A stretch of 15,573 bases of DNA from Casp-actino8 sp041159745 (GTDB taxonomy: Bacteria; Actinomycetota; Acidimicrobiia; Acidimicrobiales; Ilumatobacteraceae): positions 1 to 15,573 of the forward strand of contig JBEAXP010000026.1 of NCBI GenBank assembly GCA_041159745.1, in the 5' to 3' direction. Shown here one piece after another: positions 6,222 through 14,323 of the stretch; the first letter of the stretch is position 1, and every line of letters starts with the position of its first letter. A program made the position numbers and the translations under genes. The notes under the pieces are model-generated. The model had not been told where the DNA came from and searched no databases. It worked only from the letters and a program-made list of their open reading frames with translations.

Positions 6222-7913
6222 ATGGACAATCAGACCGGCGTCGACAGCTCGGGATTCGAAGAACTCGGCCTTCGGCCGCAACTGCTCGCCTCGTTGACGG
6301 CGCTCGGCTACGAGGAGCCCACGCCGATCCAGCGCGAAGCGATCCCTCTGATGTTGCGCGGACACGACCTACTCGGCCAAGCGGCCACCGGAACCGGCAA
6401 GACCGCCGCCTTCGCGCTGCCGATCCTCGAGAAGATCGATCTGTCACGATCGAAGCCGGCGCCGTCAGCGCTCGTGCTCGTACCCACTCGCGAACTCGCC
6501 ATGCAGGTGAGCGAGGCCATCTACAAATACGGCCACCAACTCGGCGCCAAGTGCGTTCCGATCTACGGCGGCCAGCCCATCGGACGGCAGATCGACGCGC
6601 TGCGACGTGGAACCCACGTGGTGGTCGCCACCCCGGGCCGGGCCCTCGACCACATCCGCAAGGAGACACTCGAGTTGGGCGACATCGAGATGGTGGTTCT
6701 CGACGAAGCCGACGAAATGCTCGACATGGGATTCGCCGAGGATCTCGAGGCGATTCTCGAATCGCTTCCGCCGGCCCGCCAGACGGTTCTCTTCTCGGCC
6801 ACCATGCCGCCGCGAATCGAGAAGATCGCCCGCGAGCATCTGAGCGAACCGGTGCGCGTCACGATCGAGCGCAAGGCCAGCCAACCCGGTTCGATCCCCC
6901 TCGTTCGTCAGACCGCCTACATGGTCCCGCGCTTCCACAAGGCGGCCGCGCTCGGCCGCATCCTCGACATCGAAGCACCCGAGGCCGCGATCGTCTTCTG
7001 CCGCACACGTGGCGAAGTCGACCAGCTCACCGAGACGCTCAATGGCCGCGGCTACCGCGCGGAGGCCTTGCACGGCGGCATGGATCAAGAACAGCGTGAC
7101 CGAGTGATGGGTCGCGTGCGCGCCGGCACCGCCGATCTGCTCATCGCCACCGACGTGGCCGCCCGCGGACTCGACATCGAACACCTCACGCACGTGGTCA
7201 ACTTCGACGTTCCTTCGGCCCCCGAGTCGTATGTTCACCGCATCGGACGCGTCGGTCGCGCCGGTCGCGAAGGCGTGGCCATCACGATCGCCGAGCCGCG
7301 CGAGCAGCGCATGCTCCACAACATCGAACGCCTCACCAAGCAGAAGATCTCGTTCGAGAAGGTTCCGTCGATCGAGGCACTTCGGGCCAAGCAGATGGAG
7401 CTCACCACCGAGAACGTCCGCGAGGCTCTCAGCCTTCCCGATCTCACCACTTTCGACGAGGTGATCGACGAACTGTCCAAGGAGTTCTCCATCGCCGACA
7501 TCGCGCGCGCCGCCATCAAACTGGCGCACGACGCCGAGCAGTCGACACTCGAGGAAGTCGAGATTCCCGACCTGTCGGTCGAACGTCCCGAACGCGGTCC
7601 ACGTCGCGAGCGCGACTCGTTCCGCGATCGCGAACACGGTGGGAAGCGCGAGCGCGGCGAACGATTCAGTGGGAAGACCTCTCGGCTCTGGGTATCGGTG
7701 GGCCGCAAGTCGGGTGTTCGTCCAGCCGACCTGGTGGGCGCCATCGCCAACGAGAGCGGGGTGCCCGGACGCGACATCGGCGTGCGCATCTTCGATTCGC
7801 ATTCGGTCGTCGAGGTACCCGCCTCGCGTGCTGCTCACGTGATCGACTCGATGCGCAACACCATCATTCGCGGAAAGCGGGCAACCGTTCGTCACTTCAA
7901 GGAGGATCGATGA
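6222..7913 (+). CDS. deaD: DEAD-box ATP-dependent RNA helicase (DeaD/CsdA type)
   Basis: 563 residues; ATG at 6222 preceded by AGGAGA (6210-6215). All helicase motifs are present: Q motif PTPIQ (33-37), Walker A AATGTGKT (54-61), PTRELA (88-93), TPGR (137-140), DEAD (161-164), SAT (192-194), IVFCRT (257-262), ATDVAARGLD (309-318) and HRIGRVGRAG (339-348). A helical segment (about 390-440) is followed by an Arg/Glu-rich linker (454-487) and a DbpA/CsdA-type RNA-binding domain (488-559: SRLWVSVGRKSGVRPADLVGAI ... IFDSHSVVEVP). Family members unwind RNA in ribosome assembly, RNA decay and cold adaptation. The C-terminal domain separates it from RhlE-like helicases. The stop overlaps the start of the F420 enzyme gene by four bases, so the two are translationally coupled. 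Confidence 0.95.
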   Translation: MDNQTGVDSSGFEELGLRPQLLASLTALGYEEPTPIQREAIPLMLRGHDLLGQAATGTGKTAAFALPILEKIDLSRSKPAPSALVLVPTRELAMQVSEAIYKYGHQLGAKCVPIYGGQPIGRQIDALRRGTHVVVATPGRALDHIRKETLELGDIEMVVLDEADEMLDMGFAEDLEAILESLPPARQTVLFSATMPPRIEKIAREHLSEPVRVTIERKASQPGSIPLVRQTAYMVPRFHKAAALGRILDIEAPEAAIVFCRTRGEVDQLTETLNGRGYRAEALHGGMDQEQRDRVMGRVRAGTADLLIATDVAARGLDIEHLTHVVNFDVPSAPESYVHRIGRVGRAGREGVAITIAEPREQRMLHNIERLTKQKISFEKVPSIEALRAKQMELTTENVREALSLPDLTTFDEVIDELSKEFSIADIARAAIKLAHDAEQSTLEEVEIPDLSVERPERGPRRERDSFRDREHGGKRERGERFSGKTSRLWVSVGRKSGVRPADLVGAIANESGVPGRDIGVRIFDSHSVVEVPASRAAHVIDSMRNTIIRGKRATVRHFKEDR

Positions 7914-8296
7914 CCATCGCCGACGAGCGCTACGTCCTGCTCACCACGTTCCGCAAGGACGGCTCGCCCGTGAGCACGCCGGTCTGGATCGCGCCGTTGA
8001 CGGGTCGCGACGTCTGTTTCACCACCAGCGGCGACGCCGGCAAGGTCAAGCGCATCAACCGCACACCTCGTGTCACGCTGCAGCCCTGCGACATGCGCGG
8101 CCGCACCAAGCCCGGCGGCACCCCGATCGAGGGGGCGGCCCGAGTGGTCACCGGCACCGACTTCGCCCCGGTGGAGAAGGCCGTGGCCAAGAAGTACGGC
8201 ATCCAGTACCGATTGGTGGTGTGGTCAGGGGCCCTGACCTCGGTCTTCAAGCGCACCAAGACCGCCGACGCCGGAATCGTCATCACCCTCGACTGA
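7910..8296 (+). CDS. PPOX-class F420-dependent enzyme, Rv2061-like
   Basis: 128 residues; ATG in an ATGA overlap with the helicase stop, with AAGGAGG (7899-7905) four bases upstream. The fold is the split beta-barrel of pyridoxamine-5'-phosphate-oxidase-like proteins. Motifs YVLLTTFRKDGSPVSTPVW (8-26), VCFTTSGDAGKVKRINRTPRVTLQPCD (about 35-61) and KYGIQYRLV (87-95) are those of the small single-domain F420 group typified by Mycobacterium Rv2061c. Such enzymes use reduced or oxidised deazaflavin F420 in hydride transfer; the substrate is unknown. Its presence points to an actinobacterial, F420-making host. Coupling to an RNA helicase is probably operon convenience rather than a shared pathway. 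Confidence 0.92.
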   Translation: MTIADERYVLLTTFRKDGSPVSTPVWIAPLTGRDVCFTTSGDAGKVKRINRTPRVTLQPCDMRGRTKPGGTPIEGAARVVTGTDFAPVEKAVAKKYGIQYRLVVWSGALTSVFKRTKTADAGIVITLD

Positions 8297-8303
8297 CCAG
8301 AAC

Positions 8304-8309
8304 TAAGGT
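8304..8309 (+). promoter_or_regulatory. Candidate -10 element TAAGGT before the importer operon
   Basis: TAAGGT lies 44 bases before the start at 8354, in the short gap after the F420 enzyme gene. A 6-bp stem follows at once (GGTCGG 8307-8312 with CCGACC 8321-8326, 8-base loop), which could fold in the 5' leader or end the previous transcript. No clear -35; low to moderate confidence. Confidence 0.35.
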
Positions 8310-8353
8310 CGGTTCGACGGCCGACCCCACGGCCGCTTTGAGGGAGGAAACCC

Positions 8354-9607
8354 ATGCTCAGCAAGACCCGCGGGTCGCTCGGGCTCGCCCTCGTCGCAGC
8401 GCTTGGCATCGGCCTCGTCGCGTGCGGCGGAGACGACGAGTCGAGCGAACCGGCAGCAACAGAAGCCCCGGCCGCATCCGAGGCTCCGGCTGGAAGCGAC
8501 GCTCCGGCCGGCACCGACGCACCGGCGCAAGGTGCGTCACTCGCCAACTTCACACCGTGGAGTGCCGATGCCCCCGTCATCGATTGTCGACCCGAGGAAG
8601 GACCGCTGAAGGCGGCCTGGATCTACGTCGGCCCCACCAACGACGGTGGATGGACCCAGCAGCACGACGTCAGCCGTCAGGCGGTGCAGGAGCACTTCGG
8701 TGACGCCGTCGAAACCACCTACAAGGAGAACGTGCCCGAAGGGCCGCAGGTTCTCCAGACCATCGAAGACTTGATCGCCGACGGCAACACCGTCATCTTC
8801 GGTACCTCGTTCGGATTCCAGGACGCCTTCGTGGAAGCCGCCGCGGCTCACCCCGACGTGTGCTTCGAGTTCGCCACTGGTTACAAGGGTTCCGAGAACC
8901 TGTCGCAGTTCTACGGCGCCGCCGAGGACACCGACTACCTCACCGGCATGGCGGCTGGTGCCGCATCGGCCACCGGCAAGCTCGGCATGCTCGCCTCGTT
9001 CCCCATCGGTGAAGTCCTGCGCGGCGTGAACGCGTGGACCATGGGTGCGCGCATGATGAACCCCGATGCCACGGTGAACGTGGTGTGGGTCAACAGTTGG
9101 TTCGATCCGCCGAACGAGCGCAAGGCAGCCGAGGCTCTCATCGCCGAAGGCGTCGACGTGCTCGGTCAGAAGGGCATCGACTCACCGGCCACCGGTGACG
9201 CCGCCAAGGCAGCTGGAATTCCGTGGGCCGGCTACAACGCCGACCAGAGCGCCAACTACGGAGACGTGTGGTTGACCGCGACCGCGTACGACTGGTCGGT
9301 GTACCAGATCCCGCGTCTGCAGGCCATCCTCGACGGAGCCTGGGTTGCCGGCAACTACTACGGCAACCTGTCGGACGGCTTCGTCACCCTCGCCACGTTC
9401 GGTGACCTCGTGTCGGAAGAGACCCGCGCCGCGATCCAGGCCGAACTCGAGAAGCTCACGGCAACGCCGAACTCGCAGTTCACCGGTCCGATCAACGACA
9501 ACAAGGGCAATGAAGTCCTCGCCGCTGGCGTGAGCCACACGTTCGAGGAACTCATGAGCATGGCGTACTTGATCGAAGGCGTGATCGGAGACATTCCGGC
9601 CGGCTGA
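8354..9607 (+). CDS. BMP-family ABC importer, substrate-binding lipoprotein
   Basis: 417 residues; ATG with a strong GGGAGG (8342-8347) upstream. Lipoprotein signal peptide: helix 9-22, lipobox LVAC with Cys24 as the lipidated residue. A low-complexity Ala/Pro/Ser/Thr tether (28-62, repeated EAPA/DAPA) leads to the binding domain. Motifs AWIYVGPTNDGGWTQQHD, YKENVPEGPQ, VIFGTSFGFQD, FATGYK, ASFPIGEVLRGVNAWTMGAR and VNSWFDPPNERKAAEALI are those of the BMP (PnrA/Nup) family. Characterised members bind purine nucleosides; I recall this NSWFDP subgroup near purine-breakdown genes, which should be checked. It captures substrate outside the membrane for the ATPase/permeases encoded downstream. Tandem hairpins after the stop probably raise its level relative to the other subunits. 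Confidence 0.94.
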   Translation: MLSKTRGSLGLALVAALGIGLVACGGDDESSEPAATEAPAASEAPAGSDAPAGTDAPAQGASLANFTPWSADAPVIDCRPEEGPLKAAWIYVGPTNDGGWTQQHDVSRQAVQEHFGDAVETTYKENVPEGPQVLQTIEDLIADGNTVIFGTSFGFQDAFVEAAAAHPDVCFEFATGYKGSENLSQFYGAAEDTDYLTGMAAGAASATGKLGMLASFPIGEVLRGVNAWTMGARMMNPDATVNVVWVNSWFDPPNERKAAEALIAEGVDVLGQKGIDSPATGDAAKAAGIPWAGYNADQSANYGDVWLTATAYDWSVYQIPRLQAILDGAWVAGNYYGNLSDGFVTLATFGDLVSEETRAAIQAELEKLTATPNSQFTGPINDNKGNEVLAAGVSHTFEELMSMAYLIEGVIGDIPAG

Positions 9608-9632
9608 CGCTCGACGTCACAAGGATTGTGTT

Positions 9633-9664
9633 GGGCGGGCCCGCAAGGGCCCGCCCTTCGTTTT
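9633..9664 (+). terminator. Strong intrinsic-type terminator after the binding-protein gene
   Basis: GGGCGGGCCC (9633-9642) and GGGCCCGCCC (9647-9656) form a perfect 10-bp GC stem closed by a GCAA tetraloop, followed by TTCGTTTT. It is 25 bases after the stop at 9607 and stops or weakens transcription into the ATPase gene. Confidence 0.85.
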
Positions 9665-9669
9665 GTCCC

Positions 9670-9692
9670 GCGAGGGCCCGCCCTCGCTTTTT
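9670..9692 (+). terminator. Second hairpin with T5 tract directly after the first
   Basis: GCGAGGGC (9670-9677) and GCCCTCGC (9680-9687) are complementary, realistically a 6- to 7-bp stem with a small loop, followed by TTTTT (9688-9692). It shares the 10-mer GGGCCCGCCC with the first hairpin, so the two copies can also pair in other ways. Confidence 0.75.
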
Positions 9693-9714
9693 CGAGGGGT
9701 ACCGCTCGGCCATC

Positions 9715-9720
9715 TAGGGT
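9715..9720 (+). promoter_or_regulatory. Candidate -10 element TAGGGT before the ATPase gene
   Basis: TAGGGT lies 22 bases before the ATG at 9743, after the two terminators. The same hexamer is found just upstream of the methyltransferase at 14968. If it is a promoter, the ATPase-permease-oxygenase part can be transcribed apart from the binding protein. No -35 match was recognised. Confidence 0.4.
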
Positions 9721-9742
9721 TGAGCCGGAAGGGGGCACCGCA

Positions 9743-11269
9743 ATGAAGTCCGCTGTGCGCATGACGGGGATCGTGAAGCGTTTCCCCGGGGTCGTGGCCA
9801 ACGATGGTGTCGACGTCGACATCCGCGCCGGTGAGGTGCACGCCCTCCTCGGCGAGAACGGCGCCGGCAAGTCGACTCTCTCGAACATCCTCACCGGGCT
9901 GTACCGACCCGACGAGGGTTCGGTCGAAATCGACGGACGGCAGGTGCAGTTCTCCTCGCCGCGCGACGCTCTCGACGCCGGAATCGGCATGGTGCACCAG
10001 CACTTCCGCCTCGTCTCCACGTTCACGGTGGCCGAAAACGTGGTGCTCGGTGAGCCCGACTCCCCCTTCATGATGGACGCCTCCCGAGTGGCGCAACAGG
10101 TCCGCGAGTTGAGTGATCGCTACGGGCTCGCGGTCGACCCTTCCGCGCGCATCTGGCAACTGAGCGTGGGCGAGCAACAGCGGGTCGAGATCATCAAGGT
10201 TCTCTATCGCGGGGCCAAGGTCCTCATCCTCGACGAACCCACCGCCGTTCTCACACCCATCGAGGCCGATGCCCTCTTCAAGACCTTGCGCGCCATGGTG
10301 GCCGAGGGTCGCACGGTCATCTTCATCTCGCACAAACTCGACGAGGTCATGAAAGTGAGCGACCGTGTGACCGTGTTGCGCGGGGGCAAGACGGTCGGAA
10401 CCGTCGAGACGGCAAACACCAACACTCGCGAGTTGGCCAGCCTCATGGTGGGACGATCGGTCGAGTTCAACCGCGTGACACGCAGCAACCCTGCTGACGT
10501 CTCACAGACCGTGCTCACCCTCGATGGAGTTTCTGCCCGCGACGATCGCGGTCGCGAGGCTCTCCACGACATCAGCCTCACGGTCGGACGGGGCGAGATC
10601 GTCGGCGTGGCCGGAGTGGCCGGAAACGGCCAACGCGAGTTGGCCGAGGCGATTTCCGGAATGCGCCCGCTGTCGGGTGGCCGGATCGATGTCGCCGGCG
10701 AACAGGTGCAATCGGGGCGCGCGCGATCGGCCATCGCCAAGGGAATCGCCCACATCCCCGAAGATCGTCTGCACACCGGCCTGGCTTCTTCCCACTCGGT
10801 GGAAGACAACTTGGCGCTCAAGAACTACCGATCGAGCAGTTTGTCGAAGTTCCGAGTCCTTCGGCGCAAGGCCATCCGCGCCCAGGCGACCGACCTCGTC
10901 CAGAACTACGACGTGAAGACTCCCGACACCGTGACGCCGGTGCGTTTGCTGTCGGGCGGGAACGTGCAGAAGGTACTTCTCGCGCGCGAGTTCTCATCGC
11001 TGCCGAAGGTGCTCATCGCCGCGTCTCCTACTCGCGGTCTCGACGTCGGCGCCATCGAGACGGTGCGCGCCCGCCTCGTCGAAGCGGCCGAACGGGGTGT
11101 CGGCATCCTTCTCATCAGCGAAGATCTCGACGAGATCATGTCGTTGGCCGATCGCATCGTCGTGATGTACGAGGGTCGTCTCGTCGACGAGGTCGCGGCC
11201 GAGTCGGCCGATCGCGAACGCCTGGGCCTCACGATGGGTGGAAGCACCGTGAGCGGAGGTGCGCGATGA
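9743..11269 (+). CDS. ABC importer ATPase with two nucleotide-binding domains (BMP-type system)
   Basis: 508 residues. The ATG at 9743 follows AAGGGGG; the frame is open back to 9626, but that would run through the terminator hairpins. First domain: Walker A GENGAGKST (37-45), Q-loop Gln86, signature LSVGEQQ (140-146), Walker B LILDEP (161-166), switch His197. Second domain: altered Walker A GVAGNGQ (291-297), signature LSGGN (403-407), and LIAASPTRG (424-432), where the catalytic Asp-Glu pair is Ala-Ser. One active and one degenerate site is usual for RbsA-like ATPases of nucleoside and sugar importers. The protein powers the two permeases encoded next. The stop overlaps the first permease start (ATGA 11266-11269). 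Confidence 0.95.
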   Translation: MKSAVRMTGIVKRFPGVVANDGVDVDIRAGEVHALLGENGAGKSTLSNILTGLYRPDEGSVEIDGRQVQFSSPRDALDAGIGMVHQHFRLVSTFTVAENVVLGEPDSPFMMDASRVAQQVRELSDRYGLAVDPSARIWQLSVGEQQRVEIIKVLYRGAKVLILDEPTAVLTPIEADALFKTLRAMVAEGRTVIFISHKLDEVMKVSDRVTVLRGGKTVGTVETANTNTRELASLMVGRSVEFNRVTRSNPADVSQTVLTLDGVSARDDRGREALHDISLTVGRGEIVGVAGVAGNGQRELAEAISGMRPLSGGRIDVAGEQVQSGRARSAIAKGIAHIPEDRLHTGLASSHSVEDNLALKNYRSSSLSKFRVLRRKAIRAQATDLVQNYDVKTPDTVTPVRLLSGGNVQKVLLAREFSSLPKVLIAASPTRGLDVGAIETVRARLVEAAERGVGILLISEDLDEIMSLADRIVVMYEGRLVDEVAAESADRERLGLTMGGSTVSGGAR

Positions 11270-12369
11270 AGTCACCGGTTCGTTTCGAACGACGGCTCGA
11301 GCAGCCGAAGTGGCTCAACTGGGCCATCCCGGTCGTGTCGTTGCTCGCGGCGCTGGTGCTCGGAGCCATCGTTCTGCTGGCCACCGGCAAGAACCCTCTC
11401 GATGTGTACAGCCGCATCTTCGAGCGCGGTTTCGCCGGGACCCGCGCATTGTCCGGATCGATCAAGACGGCGACTCCCCTCGCGTTCACCGGATTGTGCG
11501 CGGCCATCGCGTTCCGCATGGGTCTCATCAACATCGGTGGCGAAGGCCAGTTCTACATGGGTGCGGTCGGAGCCACGTGGGCCGGCCTCGCGTTCGGCGG
11601 CGACCTGCCCACCGGGGCCGTCGTGATCGTCATGGCACTGAGCGGCATGGTGTGCGGTGGCCTCTTTGCGGCGATCGTCGGCGTGCTGCGAGCCAAGTTC
11701 AACACCAACGAGATCATCACGTCGCTGATGATGAACTACCTCGCGGCGATCTTCCTCAACTACCTCATCTACAACTCCACCTCGTATTGGCGTGACCCCG
11801 AATCGCGAAACTTCCCGGCCGGCAAGCCGATCCCTGATCGCGCCGACTGGAACTTCTACGAGATCGGCGGCATCAAGATCCCGCTGTCGTTCCTCATCGC
11901 GATCCTGGCTGGCGCCGCGATCTGGGTTCTCTACAAGCGCACGCGATTCGGCTTCGAAGTCGGCGTGATCGCCGACTCGCCCAAGGCCGCGCGGTACGCC
12001 GGTATTCGCACCACGTCCACCATCGTGATCGTTCTCGCCCTCTCGGGCGCCTTGGCCGGTCTCGGCGGAGCGGCCGACGTGGGCAACTTCCGCGGACTCC
12101 TCGACTCGAAGGGTTTGCAGATGTCGGGATACGGGTACACCGGCATCGTGGTGGCCGCGCTGGCCCGGCTCAATCCGATCTCCACACTGGTCGTGGCGGT
12201 TCTCATCGGCGGTCTCACCAATGCCGGCTTCGCACTTCAGGGCCCCGACTTTCCGAGCGGACTGGTGGGCACCTTGCAAGGCCTCATCTTGTTCACCGCG
12301 GTGGCCGGTGAAGTGCTCGTGAGATACCGCATCAGACGCAATCGTCGAGCCGTGGCGGTGGCGGCATGA
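11266..12369 (+). CDS. ABC importer permease, first subunit (BMP-type system)
   Basis: 367 residues; ATG with GGAGGT (11255-11260) five bases upstream, within the ATPase stop overlap. A short cytoplasmic N-terminus is followed by about nine or ten hydrophobic segments of the LivH/BPD_transp_2 class. Diagnostic stretches are FRMGLINIGGEGQFYMGAV, AKFNTNEIITSLMMNYLA and SGYGYTGIVVAALARLNP, as in nucleoside importer permeases of the YufP/NupB type. It forms half of the membrane channel with the next gene product. Length is normal for the family. The stop overlaps the next start by four bases (ATGA). Confidence 0.94.
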   Translation: MKSPVRFERRLEQPKWLNWAIPVVSLLAALVLGAIVLLATGKNPLDVYSRIFERGFAGTRALSGSIKTATPLAFTGLCAAIAFRMGLINIGGEGQFYMGAVGATWAGLAFGGDLPTGAVVIVMALSGMVCGGLFAAIVGVLRAKFNTNEIITSLMMNYLAAIFLNYLIYNSTSYWRDPESRNFPAGKPIPDRADWNFYEIGGIKIPLSFLIAILAGAAIWVLYKRTRFGFEVGVIADSPKAARYAGIRTTSTIVIVLALSGALAGLGGAADVGNFRGLLDSKGLQMSGYGYTGIVVAALARLNPISTLVVAVLIGGLTNAGFALQGPDFPSGLVGTLQGLILFTAVAGEVLVRYRIRRNRRAVAVAA

Positions 12370-13325
12370 ACAGCAACATCTTCGTGATCATCGCCTCGTC
12401 GGCGATCTTCTACGGAACGCCGTTGTTCTTCGCGGCCCTGGGTGGAATCTTCACCGAACGAAGTGGCGTTCTGAACCTCGGCGTGGAAGGCACGATGCTG
12501 CTCGGCGGCGTCACGGGAGCGTGGGCTTCGCAGCACGTTCCGGGCTCGGCCTGGTTCACGGTGCTCGCCGCGATCATCATCGGCATGGCGGCCGGTGCGC
12601 TCACATCCACGCTGCTGGCGTTCCTCTGCGTCACGTTGCGCACCAATCAAACCGTGGCCGGTCTCGCCATCACGATCTTCGCGGGTGGAGTCGGCCTGTC
12701 GAGTTACTTCGCCAACATCTGGAAAGTGGCCGAGGCGCCGGTGGACCGGCAGGTGCGCCGCCTCGACGTGTTCGGGTGGGCCGATGTTCCGGTGCTCGGT
12801 CCCATTCTCTTCAACCAGACGATCCTCACGTATCTCTCGTGGATCCTGGTCGTGCTGGCCAGTGTGTACCTGTTCCGCACCCGGTTCGGGCTGCAGTTGC
12901 GCGCCGTCGGCGAGTCGCCGCAGACCGCCGATGCGATGGGCATCAACGTGGTGAAGTACCGGTATCTGCACACGATCCTGGGCGGGGCCCTGGCCGGGCT
13001 CGGCGGCGTGTACTACAGCCTGGCGATCGTGCCCACGTGGGTGGACGGCATGACGAAGGGAGCCGGCTGGATCGCCATCGCCTTGGTGATCTTCGGCTTC
13101 TGGAGGCCGAGCATCACGTTGATCGGGGCGTACTTGTTCGGCGCTCTCCAGTCGCTGAGTTCCACGCTCAAGGCCCGCAACGTGCAGATCAGTGGCGACG
13201 TTCTCGATGCGCTGCCCTTCTTCATGACCATCGTCGTCCTCGTTCTCGTGTCGACCCGCTTCGCCCACCGACGCCTCGGCGCACCGGCGGCCCTCGGCGT
13301 CCCGTACGAGCGCGAAGAACGATGA
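12366..13325 (+). CDS. ABC importer permease, second subunit (BMP-type system)
   Basis: 319 residues; ATG in the four-base overlap with the first permease, only weak purine-rich upstream sequence, so translation probably depends on coupling. Opens with a membrane segment, then FFAALGGIFTERSGVLNLGVEGTMLLGGV, the signature of YufQ/NupC-like permeases, and LRTNQTVAGLAITIFAGG (about 84-101) near the coupling region. Around eight to nine hydrophobic segments. It pairs with the first permease to form the channel. A ~25-residue polar tail ends in EREER. Its stop overlaps the start of the Rieske oxygenase gene. Confidence 0.94.
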   Translation: MNSNIFVIIASSAIFYGTPLFFAALGGIFTERSGVLNLGVEGTMLLGGVTGAWASQHVPGSAWFTVLAAIIIGMAAGALTSTLLAFLCVTLRTNQTVAGLAITIFAGGVGLSSYFANIWKVAEAPVDRQVRRLDVFGWADVPVLGPILFNQTILTYLSWILVVLASVYLFRTRFGLQLRAVGESPQTADAMGINVVKYRYLHTILGGALAGLGGVYYSLAIVPTWVDGMTKGAGWIAIALVIFGFWRPSITLIGAYLFGALQSLSSTLKARNVQISGDVLDALPFFMTIVVLVLVSTRFAHRRLGAPAALGVPYEREER

Positions 13326-14323
13326 CATCGATCGGCAACGTCTCTCCCGCCCTGCGCCGCATCTGGCATCCGGTCGGACGAGTCGAGTCGTTCGGATCCG
13401 AGCCCACGCGAGTCGAACTGGTCGGCGAGGGTTACGTGGTCGTGAGGCTCGACGGCGAGCTCCGGGCGTTTCTCGACGTCTGCCCGCACCGCTTCGCCCG
13501 CCTGTCGGACGGCACGGTGGTCGACGACACCATCCGCTGCCCGTACCACGGCTGGCAGTTCTCGGCCGAAGGGCGTTGCGCGCACGTGCCCGCCCTCGGT
13601 GACGATGCCACCCTTCCCCCGGCTCGGCTCACCGCGCCGCACGTCAAGGAGGCCTACGGGCTTCTCTGGATCGCACCCGACGAACCGATCACCGACATCC
13701 TCGCCATTGCCGAATGGGACGACCCGTCGCTCGACAAGGTCTGGGTTCCACCGGTCGACGTCGCAGCCGGTGCCGCGCAGATCGTCGACAACTTCCTCGA
13801 CTTCGCCCACTTCCCGTTCGTGCACGCCGGCACGTTCGGTTCCGACAAGGACCGACTCGTGCACGAGTACTCGACCGAGCGCACTCCCGATGGATGGGGC
13901 TTCGTCGTCGAGTATCCGCACGTCATCGAGAACCACGAGGACCCGCTCGTGGCGAGCGGCGAGCATCCTCTCGTCCAGCCGCGAGAAATGCGTTACGACT
14001 TTCGGGTGCCGTTCACAGCCAACCTGAGGCTGTTCCTTCCGCTCACCGGCATGGTGAACGCGATCGTCCTGTGGTGCCAGCCGATGAACGCATCGACGAC
14101 ACGTGTCCATATGGTGATGATTCGCAACGACACCAAGACGGATGCCGATCGGCAAGCCGCCATCGACTACGAACTCGCGATTTTCACCGAGGATCGACGC
14201 ATCATCGAACGTCTACCATCCACCGAGATTCCGCTCGATGGGCGTCAGGTGCACATCCGGTCCGACCGACACACGGTGGAGTTCCGGCGCATCCTGCAGC
14301 GCCTGGTCGAATCGAGCAGCTAG
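13322..14323 (+). CDS. Rieske non-haem iron oxygenase, alpha subunit, coupled to the importer genes
   Basis: 333 residues; ATG at 13322 in an ATGA overlap with the permease stop, and only a weak GAAGAA upstream. N-terminal Rieske domain: CPHRF (Cys54, His56) and CPYHGW (Cys73, His76) bind the 2Fe-2S cluster. The catalytic domain has NFLDFAHFPFVH, giving Asp160 as electron bridge and His163/His168 as iron ligands; Asp291 in FTEDRRIIE is the likely third ligand. Size and single-subunit layout fit the vanillate demethylase / pheophorbide oxygenase / N-demethylase branch, which removes methyl groups or hydroxylates rings. A reductase is needed and is not in the window. Its place as fifth gene of a BMP importer unit suggests it acts on the imported compound. 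It ends sharing CTAG with the convergent gene. Confidence 0.93.
   Translation: MTSIGNVSPALRRIWHPVGRVESFGSEPTRVELVGEGYVVVRLDGELRAFLDVCPHRFARLSDGTVVDDTIRCPYHGWQFSAEGRCAHVPALGDDATLPPARLTAPHVKEAYGLLWIAPDEPITDILAIAEWDDPSLDKVWVPPVDVAAGAAQIVDNFLDFAHFPFVHAGTFGSDKDRLVHEYSTERTPDGWGFVVEYPHVIENHEDPLVASGEHPLVQPREMRYDFRVPFTANLRLFLPLTGMVNAIVLWCQPMNASTTRVHMVMIRNDTKTDADRQAAIDYELAIFTEDRRIIERLPSTEIPLDGRQVHIRSDRHTVEFRRILQRLVESSS

Noticed and set aside
6465..7895. 476-residue minus-strand open frame
   Set aside because: Mirror image of the DEAD-box helicase gene; high-GC codon bias leaves the opposite strand open.
8297..8353. Possible riboswitch before the importer genes
   Set aside because: Only 57 bases with one 6-bp stem; no purine, guanine-type or preQ1 aptamer core could be recognised.
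9626..9742. Upstream extension of the ATPase frame
   Set aside because: It would be translated through two terminator hairpins; the ATG at 9743 with AAGGGGG upstream gives the normal family N-terminus.
12521..13321. Upstream extension of the Rieske oxygenase frame
   Set aside because: It overlaps the second permease in another frame; the protein family starts at the ATG in the ATGA overlap at 13322.
11272..13328. Long minus-strand open frames opposite the permease genes
   Set aside because: They are rich in Arg/Glu/His/Gln, as expected for the reverse complement of membrane-protein codons, and have no start signals.
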